Origin: Tolypocladium sp. Sup5 PDA-1
Taxonomy: Eukaryota > Ascomycota > Sordariomycetes > Hypocreales > Ophiocordycipitaceae
NCBI GenBank assembly: GCA_000750105.3
Contig: JPHH03000009.1
Span: 620,001 to 684,000, forward strand
Reading direction: 5' to 3'
Length of the DNA: 64,000 nt
Made by a program: the position numbers and the translations under genes. The notes beneath the pieces were generated by a model that saw only the letters and a program-made list of their open reading frames with translations, had not been told where the DNA came from and made no database searches. Numbering within the stretch: the stretch's first letter is position 1; every line of letters starts with the position of its first letter. Of this stretch, positions 34,077-45,200 are shown one piece after another.

Positions 34077-34445
34077 TTTGACTGAATAGAAAAGCAAATA
34101 TGTTGATGCCTCGTGATCCTTGCGTGGTCGGAACTGGATCAGCTGAAACTTCAGCTTCCGCCCGCGAATGCCGTTTTGCCGATCCTCGACGAGGGGCAGC
34201 TCTGACTGGGTGCCTACGTGGTCCAGAGTCCAGACCACCGACGCCAAAGCATCTCACGCCTCAGCTGGAATTACCGTTTTGGGCGAGGGAACGGAGCGTC
34301 GCGACTTATCTTTGACAGGTCCGCTGCCTGCGGGGTCAAACTCGGCGCTGCGCCGGCCCATTCAGTTTCACGCTCGCAGCTCCCCTTTGAATCCCATCTC
34401 GAATGCCAACTCGACGCTGTTACTCTCTGCATTTTTCACTGAAGA
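34077..34445. other. Short intergenic region
   Basis: 369 bp between the first ferric reductase and the ubiquitin-like-domain gene; no gene is seen, only the promoter of the latter. Confidence 0.5.
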
Positions 34446-37298
34446 ATGGAGAGTTCGTTTGAAGTCGTCATCACTGAAGGTTCGCTCCTCCGCCTGGCCG
34501 CATTTTGAACCTGTAAAGAATTCACCCCTATAATAGTATGCTAACGACTTGTACGTTGAAGGACACGAGGAGCGTTACACCGTGCGGTGCGGCGCGGAGG
34601 ATACAGTCTTGGACTTGAAGGATCAGATTCACCGCCTACGTGGCATTCCTCTCGAGTGGTTGACACTTGGCTACCATGGAAAGGAACTTGCAGATTTTGA
34701 GAAATTGGCCCAGCATGGTATCATAAGAGGAGCGGTTATACATTGCACCATGGGCGGCCGCGGAGGGGGAAAGCCCCCAACCGGAAACATGCCATCATCT
34801 ATTCCACCCCCCAAAAGTCTCCAGGCAATACTGGGATCAGAAGCAAGCCCTTCGCCTGCGAGTTCAAGAAATATTAGCCCAGGGCCGGGTCCCCACGTCG
34901 GCCACGAGGCATCATTGCCTGGACGGTCTAAAGTGTTGGAGATCATGTCGTTTTGGCATCAGCGGGCCGCCGCGGGCAACTTCGACCCCGACGTACATAT
35001 AGTCGATCCCGTGGTGTACGACGCTCACCTCGGCTACTTGGAAGACATGCTGGTAAGGAACTCGGAATTCTTTGCTTGCAAAGGCCCCGGTACGACATAG
35101 ACGATGTGGAGCACCGACACAAGGTTCATACGAAGCTCAGCATTCCAGAAGGGATGTCGAGAGCTGCATGGAGCAAGCTTGAACTAGGACCGTTGAATCA
35201 CATGTCCTCACAGGACTCGGCCCATCTTCGCAAAAGCTATGCGATCCTCTGCTGGACCTTGGACTCGTTTGATGCGCTTCGAAAATTTCGCTTCTCTACT
35301 TCCTCCTATAGCATATTAACCAGGCCATCCGAGGAGAAGGTGGCCGAACTAATTCCCGTATTTCGAAGTGAGCTGGAGAGATTGAAAGCGGGGATCGAAA
35401 AGTTTATTCTCCAGGATCATTGGGACATTGATGAAGCCCATAGCAGCAGACGCGACGATTTCGGAAGCAAGAAGCCCATTCAGAACTCCTGCCACACTGG
35501 CATTGGCCAACCATGCGGCGAGATCATGGCGCAGCTTAAACTACCGCTCGGTGGCCAAGTCCCGAAGGACAGGGCCACAGTGCTGGCATGGTTGAGGATA
35601 ACCCTACTCGTTCTGGATCTGGCCTTGGTGAGCTATGTCGGCTCTCATGGTTCGAGGTTCGACATAGGATTCCTAGGGCACGATTCCCACTCCATTGAAA
35701 TCCGCGGCAAAGGCCGAGGAGTGGGCTCCGTCACATGCACTGTTCAGCCGTTGGCCTGTTTAAGTAAGTTTCTTGACGACCAGCGAGTCTGGGTGTTTAG
35801 CTCTGCAGATCCCGCCTCGCCTTCGGCAAGCACGTCAAACCAGGGGTCAGAAAAAGAAGGTTTTGCCGTGATGACGAGAATGGAGACCTTCGCTGATGTC
35901 TGGGGACCAGTCTGGTCCGTCCCCGCCGATGCCGGAGACCCGAAGCGCATTTCCCAACATCTCCTCTCGAGAGGGGCTATTTGTGCACAGCCTGAACGGT
36001 CATTTAAGTCTACTGCCGGACACAGAATAGTACCCTGCCACTGGTACAGCCACTGTAACCAAGTAAACCAGCGTCAACATACCAAGACCTATATGCGTCC
36101 AGACGATTGGCTGTTAATCCGGGGAAATCTGCGGGAGAACGGCGAATGTCTCTACACGCTCAACCATTACGAAAACGACTTTGCGGATGACATGGGCTTC
36201 TTGGGGACCGTCCCTGGAACCTGGAGGCTTGATACGCGAACGTTTGGGGTGACTGCTGGTGGGCCGTATCTCACCATCACTGGATCAGGAACACAGAAGC
36301 GCCTCCCAGCAATCCCGCTGAAGGAGCACATACTGAACAAGCTCAAGTACAACCCGAGAAACGCCAACATCGAATGGCTGAACAACTTCGTGGGCGTAGA
36401 GATCAGTCACTGCACCGGACACGCCCGCCGCGTCAGGATGAGAGACATTTTCCGTCTGCCCAAGGTCCAGGAACGTCTGCTGCGCTACGACCCCCAATGG
36501 AAGGCGACGGATTGGGGGGCTCGGCTCTCCAACGCCCTCGAAGACAACGACGTGCACGTGCTCACGGACCTCTGGGACAGCCACCCAGACATGCGGGAGG
36601 ACATAGGGCACCTTGTCTGCCAAATGCTCGAGCTCCTGCACAACACAGGCAAGCAGGAGCAGCACCTCATTGCTGCTTACTTCAGCAAGAACGTCGACAT
36701 GCACGTGGCGTTGGACGTTCGTGGGAATGAGTGGGTAAAGTTTCTTGAAGACTCGGTCAAGTCGGCGACATATGCCGTTGTTGGGGACACTTGTCTCAAG
36801 TACCAAGGCACAAAGAGGGCTGTCGCCCGGTGCACATGCAACCAACAAGGACTGACCGCGGGCAAGACGGTCCTCCAGACGCAAGTCTCATTCCGGGACG
36901 GCCCACCGCTCGATACCGACTACGTTTCCATCAAGCCACACCGGGGCGTGCTCCGCGTCGTGGGCGTCGAGGGTAAGCGGGCCCGGCGAATCACGCTGGA
37001 GCCGGCGAATCTGCTCATGCGCAACCAGAACGTCGTGCGCGGGCTGGAAGTCATCAACGGCGATCCGAAGCGCCCTCGAGAGAGCGAGGAGCTCCGGACC
37101 ATCATCAAGGCCGCGAATGAGAGCTATGGCGGGATGACGAGGAGAAGACAGGTGCCTCCTCGTCCGCAGGCAGAAGCAAACCACCAGACAAACTGGAATG
37201 CACAGCGGGCTTCGGCGGTGCATCCCAGGAAGCGAAACAGGCAGCCGGATAACCGCAGAAAGCAGTCAAAAGGCCCGGATTGTTGTTGTATTCTCTAG
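34446..37298 (+). CDS. Unknown protein with N-terminal ubiquitin-like domain and C-terminal CaaX box
   Basis: Exons 34446-34479, 34562-35052 and 35112-37298 give 903 residues. Residues 1-75 read as a ubiquitin-like fold: FEVVITEGHEERYTV, AEDTVLDLKDQIHRLRGIP, LTLGYHGKELADFEKLAQHGI and GAVIHCTM. They end in Gly-Gly at 76-77 (MGGRGGGK), within one residue of where ubiquitin ends in Gly-Gly. A Pro/Ser/Gly linker follows, then about 750 residues of no family I recognise (for example SHCTGHARRVRMRDIF, FLEDSVKSATYAVVGD). The tail is basic and ends KGPDCCCIL, a CaaX-type prenylation motif (CCIL). Intron 2 (59 nt, ends TGGAG) is the least certain call; a frameshift near 35090 is the alternative. It lies between two ferric reductases on the same strand. 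Confidence 0.7.
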
Positions 37299-37546
37299 AT
37301 TTCCTTGTCCGTATTCGAAGGAATGAATTCCGGATTCGGCATCGTGTGGGGCAGTGGGCCTCGGCTCGGTCAGCCTTGGCGGTAAAATCTTATCAATCCA
37401 TCTATCAGCCGGCAGACGTCGGAACGTCCACAACAAACACCGCTCGTTCCTCCATACCTCCGCTGCTCCGCACCTCACGGCAAACGCAGGTTTGCAGCCA
37501 ACCCGTTCATGACCGCATCGTGCCGGCCGACGTCGAAACCGGTGCG

Positions 37547-40020
37547 ATGAGGCCTTTGCTCAGGCTAGCGCTCCTATCGCATCTGCTATGGGCGGCGCAG
37601 CCCGTCTCCGCCGATGAGAGCACCTGTGGCAGTGCATGCCGCAAGTGCTTCCAGTCGGTGGTTTTCAGCCCTGCCGACCCTGCCGGCCCTGCCGAGTCCA
37701 AGTTTGAGCAGTCATGCCGGAACCGGCTCGCGCTGTCGTCGAGCTATCTGTGCTTCCACCTCAACTGCGGAGCCGAGGCTCGCGACGCGGCGCTCGCGGC
37801 GCTCAATGCCAGCTGCCAGGAGATCCTTTACACTCCTATCCCTCCCTTTTCTCTCGTTGCAGAGTATACGGAAGACGACATTGCTCGCTTGAGGAGGATC
37901 AATAAGAATGATTCATTCAGCTCAGACGACCCCCTCTCTGAAGTCGTCCTTCCGTCGCCAGACTTCTTCAGAGTCTGGAACGACACCTTGGTCAGCCCAC
38001 ACCAAGCGCCACCTCTACTTCCCACTAACCGGGAGTTAGGACGCCGTTGCGTATGTCAACAGACATCACTTCCTCTATGGGTGAGTTATGTTGCGTGCCT
38101 GGGTCGTGTTGCTTCCCGAGGAAGCGCTGACGGCCTGTAGGCTTGCCATGACTCTATTCTGGGGTGCCGTGGTGGCCTTTGGCATCTCCAACAAGCTCTT
38201 TCAGGTGCTCTCGCGCCTTTGCGGCAGCCGACCTGGCTTATGTTCCACGAGGGCTAGCGGCTCTTGGTTGAAGCGTAATCTCGCCCTTCCCGCGACGTTT
38301 GGCTATCGGAGCTCTCAGAGCTTCTCGTGGTTTGGGACCGTTCCGCCGCGCATTCAATCACTCACCATCTTTGCATATCTCGTGATAAACGTCGCCTTTT
38401 CCATCTACGGCTACAGACTCACCGAGGAGAACTTCTACTTTCCCACCAAGGAGAAGCAAATACTTCGCTATGTCTCTGACCGCACAGGGATTATATCTTT
38501 TGCATGCTTCCCAGTCATCTGGCTTACAGGAGTGCGGAACAACCTAGCTATCTGGCTGACGGGCTGGGATTACTCAACATACAACAACTTTCATCGTGGG
38601 GCGGCTCGGATTGCGACTATCCATGCCATTGTACACTCCATTGGATACACAGTTTTGATTCTCAGAGGTATGTGAGACAGCAATTCACCATTTTAAGAGA
38701 CTTACGGTTGAGCTATTCACGACGCTGACGAAGTTCAGAGGGGGGCTGGACTTATTACGCTTGGTGGTTTAGCCAGTGGTTTTGGAACGCCGGGGTGCTC
38801 GTATGTACCCTCCAGACCTGCTGCTAATTCTTTGTGCTTACCGAGACATCAACCGACAGGCCACTCTAGCAATGGCTGCATTACTTCCCTGCTCCTTCTA
38901 CTGGATTCGACGGCGACACTATGAGACCTTCTTGATTTTGCACGTCGCACTATCCCTGCTGGTCCTACTATTTATGCTCAGGTAAGACGCTTTTTGAGTT
39001 GCAGCCGTCTGGGATCCCAGAGCTGACTGAGAAAACAGCCATGTGTCGATATTCAAAGGCAGATACGACGGCTTCTTTTGGGTGGCGATATACATCTGGG
39101 CCATGGACAGATTGATGCGTTTCATCCGGATCATCGCATTCAATCCGAAATCTTGGAGGAGCAACGCTTCTGCAGTCTACAGCAACGCCACCAACATCAT
39201 AAGACTTACCATCCCCCTCGACAAAGCAGTCTACACAGTCAAACCAGGAACCTACTACTACCTGATGGTTTTAGACGACACTCGCTGCTGGGAATCACAC
39301 CCTTTTACGGTTGCATCTGTTTCGAGCCAGGATTCTTCTGGCAAATCCCTTGGCGAGCAAGTGCCACTGCTAGACTCGGATGAGAACCTCGGAGCGGACG
39401 ATGACGACGATGCAATGCGGCTAGAGCCGAGCACGAAGAACATGACGTTTCTTATTCGACCGTACGACGGTTTCAGCCGTCGACTTCGAGACTTGGCCGG
39501 GGCAGAGTCGCCAACCTCGTTAAGGGTGCTGGTAGACGGCCCGTATGGGCACTCGCAACGATTCGACCAGTACGACCACCTCTTATTCATCGTCGGTGGC
39601 AGCGGTGTCGTCACGGCCCTTTCATACTTGCAATCCCTTACGGGAGCTGCGCAAGGGTCATTGAAGTCGATACAGCTGCACTGGTCGGTGCGTGAAGAAG
39701 CTTTTGCGCGAGACGTGGTGCTGAACGATATTAGCGCCGCTTGTAATCAGAGCAACGTCGCGTTCTCCGTCGATCTGTATATATCCTCGCAGGCAGGGGA
39801 TATTGCCATCGTGCAGATTCCCGGGGTGCGGCAACATTCTAGACGGCCCGACGCCGGGGCAGTGGTCATGTCGGCAGTTGCGAGGGCTGGCAAACATGAC
39901 GCTTTGGCGGTGGTGGCGTGCGGTCCGGCCAAGATGGCGGACGACTCGAGGCTCGCAGTTGTCCATGCATTGACGGGCGGGTCCCGAATAGATTACTTTG
40001 AAGAGAGTTTTAGATGGTAG
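37547..40020 (+). CDS. Ferric/cupric reductase (FRE family), six exons
   Basis: Exons 37547-37990, 38040-38080, 38141-38667, 38739-38800, 38860-38981 and 39039-40020 give 725 residues. A 41 nt exon 2 flanked by 49 and 60 nt introns is needed to join the ectodomain (WNDTL-DAVAYVNRHHFLYG) to TM1 (LAMTLFWGAVVAF). There is a signal peptide to about residue 22 and a Cys-rich ectodomain (CGSACRKCFQS). Haem-binding helices include TGWDYSTYNNFHRGAARIA and ATIHAIVHSIGY. The FAD motif is SHPFTVAS, NADPH motifs are VGGSGVVTALSYL and VVACGPAKMADDSR, and the terminus is EESFRW. The role is as for the neighbouring FRE: plasma-membrane metal reduction. The pair differ in intron content (none versus five), so they are not a recent tandem duplication. 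Confidence 0.88.
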
Positions 40021-40570
40021 CCTCTAGACAGATTGGGCGTAGATACGCTCCCGCCTTACATACCAAACATTGACGATTCATGAGCTTCAACTGGCGAGTT
40101 GTGCCCGGCCTGTTCAGCGAGTCTGACCCGACCTTTGTGTCTGGTTGTTAGGCCATTCCGCGTTTCAAAACATCGGATACTCCAGTTGTCCGCTGCCATT
40201 TCGAAGCAAGCTCGCGGGTTGACACGGTTCCGGTTTCACAGTGGCTCGAGATGGTTGCGTTCCGGCGTCTCGGCGTCTCGGCCAGGACCACCTTCTAGAA
40301 TTTCTCTAGAACCCCGTGTTCTAGTCGCGGAGAATATCGCCGGCATAATCATTCGCATCGAGTCATGCGTAAACTCTTTCCGTAGTGGATTAACGCGGAG
40401 TTGGAGGTCGTGATGCACATGATGCCTCCGCGCGGGAGGCCAACCGACGAACTGAACTGGGGATCATGGGCAGGCATCAGGACGGTGTATTAAAAAGACT
40501 CCCATTCCCAACGCATAATGATCATTTGTGATGCGACCCCATCGATCGACGCCGGTTGCCGACATTCAAG
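40021..40570. other. Intergenic region, protease promoter
   Basis: 550 bp between the second ferric reductase and the aspartyl protease; no gene seen. Confidence 0.5.
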
Positions 40571-41865
40571 ATGCCTTCCTCCATTGCTATTGGCCTTCTC
40601 TTCGCCGCCCTTGGCGGGCGGGCGACTGCGCAGTGCTCTGCCGCCCCCCTCAAGGTGGTTCAAGCCGAGTTACAGTACTCCAAAGACTTGACACTCGCCC
40701 CGTTCGTGCCCATCATCGAATTCGCCATGGCGGACCAGAAGGTGAAAGCCATCTTCGACACCGGAAGCAGCGACATTGTCGTTCCTCAGACGGGCTCCCC
40801 GATTTGCCAGAATGAGCAGCAGCAATGCAACGCGCCCACAAAGACCGGGTTCGTTGCCGGATCCTTTGACCCCAGGAATGCTCAGGGCGTTACGCCTCTC
40901 GACGTGCCGCTCAACACCAGCTTTGTCAACGGCGCTGGCTTCCAAGGCAGATACATCAAGACGGCGGCGGCGCTCGGTGGCGCGACCGTCCCAGACACAC
41001 AATTCGGCCTCTTCTTCAACGGCAGTCTGCCACCACGGACCCCATTGACCTCCATCTTTGGAGTTGGCCCGGTGCAAGGGGAGGCCACGGCGCCGAAGGC
41101 CTACCAAAACCTCGTGGCGCACATGAAGGACGTCGGGACTATCAAGTCTAATTCGTTCAGCCTTTACACAAACGACTTTCGTGAGTGTGGCTCCAGACCG
41201 GAGGCCTAAATCGTGTTCGGTACTCTAACGTGGCACGCATAGGAGCTGGGAACGGGTCCGTTGTGTTCGGCGGTGTCGACAGCGCAAAGTTTACCGGTCA
41301 ACTTCAAGAAGCTCCGATTGAACGAAACAACGACGGTGCCCTGCCTTCCTTCGTTGTTCAGTTCAGCTCCCTGAAGATGGCCATGGGAGGTGCGCGCTCG
41401 AACGCCACATCGCCCTGTAACGGTCCGCCCAGAATACCCGCCGTGCGGGATCTGGCACCACGCAATGGCCTCGGATTCAGCTTGCTTGACTCCGGGAATC
41501 CCGGCATTGGCATTCCGGCTGCCTCGATCGAAATGATGGCCAAGGTCCTTGGCACAACCTTTTCTCAACGAGATGGCCTTGGTTTGGTCGACTGTAACCT
41601 TGTCAACAGCCAGTCTATGCTCACGTTTGGCTTCAACCAAGACAAGGTCAAGATAAACGTGCCCCTGGATACGATCGTCGTCCCCCAGCGGTTCGTGAAC
41701 GAGACCGGCTGCGCGCTTCCAATCTTCCCAAGCCAGGACCTTGCGTCTCTGGGCTTTCCGTTCCTTCAGTCCGCGTATGTTGTTTTCGACATGGACAAGC
41801 AGAGGATGTTGCTTGCACAGGCCAAGTTGAACGTCACAGAGTCCAACATCAAGGAGTTCCCGTGA
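40571..41865 (+). CDS. Secreted pepsin-like aspartyl protease (A1 family)
   Basis: Exons 40571-41180 and 41243-41865 give 410 residues. A signal peptide ends near residue 20 (ALGGRATA). The first catalytic motif is IFDTGSSDIVV with Asp63. The second is LLDSGNPGIGIP with Asp286; Asp-Ser-Gly is kept but the usual Thr is replaced by Asn-Pro-Gly. Other A1 landmarks are FGLFFNGS, TSIFGVGP, GSVVFGGVDSAKFTG and a late FLQSAYVVFDMDKQRMLLAQA. Several Asn-X-Ser/Thr sites suggest a glycosylated extracellular enzyme of the yapsin/OPSB-like or pepsin-like branch. No C-terminal GPI signal is seen. The altered second motif leaves activity uncertain. Confidence 0.88.
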
Positions 41866-43353
41866 AACAATGGCGGGGGGGATTAGGGTGGTGAAACAGC
41901 CTATTGGCCAAAGCAAGCTGCTTAACCTTGGCTAGTGCAGAGTAGCACAGTTAGAAACATGAGTTGGTTAGCCCAAGAATGAGACATGATGAGTTCTTAC
42001 GGAAAGTTGATGGCTGCCAAGAGTCAATTCATGCACCTCACCATGTGCCCACGGGGACTGGGGCCGTCAATGCGGGTTCAGCCTCGCTTATGCTCCAGGT
42101 GCTCAGTTTACTCCAAATAGCGTGATTGGTGCCGTGGAAGGCCTTTATGTGAATTGCATTCCTTGGCTGACGCATCAGTACGCCCAAGTGGAATTGTCGT
42201 AAGGAAGTTTCTTGGGATCGAAGCCGCAACCGCCGAATTTACCGCGCTTGCCCGTTTCCGAATTCACGTGGCCGGCCCGGCAAGTCAGCCGCATGATCGG
42301 CGGTGATGCGCATCCTTTCGTTTAAGCCTGTTGTCTCCAGGGCCAAAACGCTGCTCGTCCGTTTCGTTTAATGCGGCCTGGCACTGTGGCAGCATCACGA
42401 CAGCAATACTCAGCAGAGTGCACGGTCAGCTACCATTCTTACAGTAAGATGTTGTTAAATTCCTCTTTCGAACAGATGGATCTGAAATAAGTCACAAATT
42501 GTGATAGACTTGAAAAAGGCTGGCATCGATCTGAACTGCCTTCATGTTGTCAGGCGAATCGCGTGCTTCGTAGGGTGGCAATTCCGTCATCTACGCTCTA
42601 GGGGCTGTACATGGAGGAATAAGTGATACCCTGTAGTACGTCTTTGCGGAAGTCTTATCTATCCCTTCTGGTGTGCAAAGGCTCCAACGTTGTATATCCC
42701 CATATTTCCCTTGCTCCTTGCTGTTCCTCACTATTCCTCTCTATTGCTACTTCGAGCTGCACCGAACCAGACTTCTTACTAGCCAAGGTACAATACAGTA
42801 CATTATAACCCTTGCAAGGTACAAAGCCAGTCGCTTCGCACACTAGGAGAGATCGTGACGTGGTCTGAGATAGTCGAGCTCTATGCAACATGGGGTCACT
42901 TCCCCATACTTCAACCCGCTACATGGTACGTCTGCTGCGCATGACACCCACGTATCATCGATAAGTTGTAGTACCTCTGCTCCTCCTTGTATTTACATGA
43001 CTTGGCAGTTGCATGCTCGCGGTACGAAGCACGTACACTGCATTACTATGTGACTGTGAGTACCTTCTTCGCCAATGTCTCCCGTGGCCCTCCTCGATGG
43101 CGATGCCACGAATACATGCAATCAATTTGTTCAAGAAAAAGACCCAGATAGGCTACCATTTGGGATCCGTGGCGTCATTCCCCATTCCATGACATCAATT
43201 TGCGTCGTCATAGCGTAGGTGGTCGAATTGAGCGACCTGGTTCACAGCTGAAGTATGCAAAGGCCAAGAGAACCTGCTTCCCAGTGATCAATCTTCAACC
43301 TCGTCAGCAGCGTCTTCAGTTCTCCTCTAACTTACTCACTCCTTCCTGCCAAC
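41866..43353. other. Intergenic region, no gene seen
   Basis: About 1.5 kb, somewhat richer in A+T than neighbouring coding DNA, with only short frames. Several gtac-containing words recur at about 42780-43070. It leads into the decayed deuterolysin. Confidence 0.5.
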
Positions 43354-44405
43354 GTGAAGTTTCTCGCCCGCCTTGCCGCAACCGCCTCGGTTGCCGTTGC
43401 CGCTCCAAGCGACGGGCCCCTTGGACGTGAAGATTGCACTGAACGGAAACACCCTCCTCAAAGCTAGCCTCACCAACCATGGCTCGGGCGACTTGAGGAT
43501 CTTTAAAACTGGCTCCATCATCGACGATCTTCTTACTGAAAATGTAACGGCCCGCGCTGGCGGTATGTGTTCCTTTCATGTTTCTCGCGCATTGTTCCAC
43601 CAGTACCGATGCAGTTGCAGATGACGAGGTCGAGTTTCGAGGGCTGCAGCTTTCCGTCTCCTCAGACAGCTCGGAGAGACTGCCTTCGAGAGCATTACTT
43701 CTGGCTAAACCGTCGACGGCGGTCGACGAATTCGCCTATGCCGAGCAAGGAAACAACAAGCTTGTCGGCTCGATCACTTACGAGTTCAATAAAATCGAGA
43801 CCGAGATTGACGACAGCGAGACAAAAGCTGCCCTGACTGCCTTCCTTCCACGACAAGCGAACAAAGTTGAGAGATTGTGAAGGCGAGTAGCTTCAAATCG
43901 CGCTTCAGAACTACACTACTCTTGCAAAACTCGCCCAGACAGCCGCTGCGTCTAGTCCGGAAGCCAAGATGAAGGAGTCCTTCGAGACGTCCTACTCCAA
44001 GCACCGCAAGATGGTCGCCAAGGTGTACAAGAAGCTCCCCCAAGAGTGCGGCGCCGAAAACAAAGGCCCCCCGCGCTTTCGCTGCCCCAACCGCTATAAT
44101 GCGTGCCAGAAACCTGGTGTCCTTGCGTACCCCCTCCAAGAGGCGGCAAGGTCGACGTATCTCTGCGATGCCTTCTTCAGCCAGCTCGCGGGGATGTCTA
44201 GCGACTGCCACGCCTGGGACTAGACTTCCTACACAATTCGCGAATTTACCCACTTCTGGTGGATTGGGAGCACTCACAACTACTACAAGGCCGGGTACGA
44301 GGGCATCCAGAAGCTTGACTGGCGTTGGAGCCTCAAGCACGACGGCACGTACGCTCTCTTTGCAAGGCTGTCTACCTCGACTGTTAAGCGCTGCAAGAAG
44401 CGTCT
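43354..44405 (+). pseudogene. Decayed deuterolysin (M35 metalloprotease)
   Basis: Pieces of an M35 preproprotein occur in order but in different frames. A signal peptide (KFLARLAATASVAVAAPS) is preceded by GTG at 43354 where ATG is expected. After a frame shift comes GPLDVKIALNGNTLLKASL. A plausible intron at 43563-43620 precedes DDEVEFRGLQLSV, with a further break near 43880. Then comes NYTTLAKLAQTAA through KVYKKLPQECG and YLCDAFFSQLAGMSSDCHAWD, and a TAG at 44221-44223. The zinc site follows that stop and reads REFTH where deuterolysins have HEMTH, so the first His ligand is lost; the GTxxYDYGYG segment has also lost its Asp. Multiple independent lesions make it a pseudogene of a secreted peptidase. 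Confidence 0.85.
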
Positions 44406-44622
44406 ACTGTCGTTTTCGCAGCCAGGCGCAGCCGCCGGAGCAACGTTTCAAATGTATATACCGACACAGCTCAGTTAAGCTCGCCTTCTCTTCGACTCTG
44501 TTGCAGTCATCGCCGAGTATCCAGATATGTTTCATGCAGCCTAGAGCACCCTCTTATCTCCTCTAGATTCAGTACTTCCTGGGTCTTACCAGAGCCTCCC
44601 CGGCGGCGGCGCCGAAGGCACC

Positions 44623-45021
44623 ATGGCCCAAACCCCCGACGGAAAGCTCTACCGCAACGACCGCGCCGGCAAAGACGGCCACTATCGCAAAGTCGCACGG
44701 GGCACGTTCGCCTCCTTCAGCGCCTTCGCCCTCGACAAGGGCGTCCCAGACCCAGCTTGCGAGGCCGCGACGCTGCTCTACAACCACGCCGCCGCCAAGG
44801 GCCCCGCGCGCGTCGTCTTCCTCAACTCGGCGGACAAGGACAGCCTGCGGCGCGCGATGCGGGTTCGCCTCAGCTACGACGGGCACGCGGCCAGGTTCGA
44901 CTACGGGCGCAAGCTGAGCGATGTCGTGGTAAACGGCGCGGGCAACGAGGGTGGCTGCTCGAGCCTTACCAAGACGGCGGACTTCAAGGTCGGCGCGCTG
45001 GTTGAAACGGACTTTTACTAG
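44623..45021 (+). CDS. Small hypothetical protein, possibly the last exon of a larger gene
   Basis: An open frame of 132 residues from ATG at 44623 with strong coding composition, ending FKVGALVETDFY. Coding-like sequence continues upstream in frame (GSYQSLPGGGAEGT) to a possible CTCTAG acceptor near 44566, so an unseen first exon may exist. No signal peptide is visible in this part. Motifs such as GKLYRNDRAG, FASFSAFALDKG and FDYGRKLSDVVVNG match no family I recognise. It lies just downstream of the decayed deuterolysin and convergent to the amine oxidase, 179 bp from that gene's stop codon. It may be a relic or a small secreted protein; function unknown. Confidence 0.5.
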   Translation: MAQTPDGKLYRNDRAGKDGHYRKVARGTFASFSAFALDKGVPDPACEAATLLYNHAAAKGPARVVFLNSADKDSLRRAMRVRLSYDGHAARFDYGRKLSDVVVNGAGNEGGCSSLTKTADFKVGALVETDFY

Positions 45022-45200
45022 ACGGGGGGTCAAAGGACGATTACCGAGCCATTGCGTGGAGGAGGTTACCTTGAGCTGGATCCTGAACGGGCCGAACAAC
45101 TAGAGGGTGTGCAAGCCCGTAGCCCCTGGGGCATTCGGTGATGCTATATCCATACATGTATAAATGATGCTATTCGCTTTAAATCAAGTCTGCTTCTACC

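Noticed and set aside
38041..38140. Single intron at 38081 with acceptor at 38120 in the second ferric reductase
   Set aside because: It would be only 40 nt and gives a poor junction; two introns (49 and 60 nt) with a CTAAC branch site fit better.
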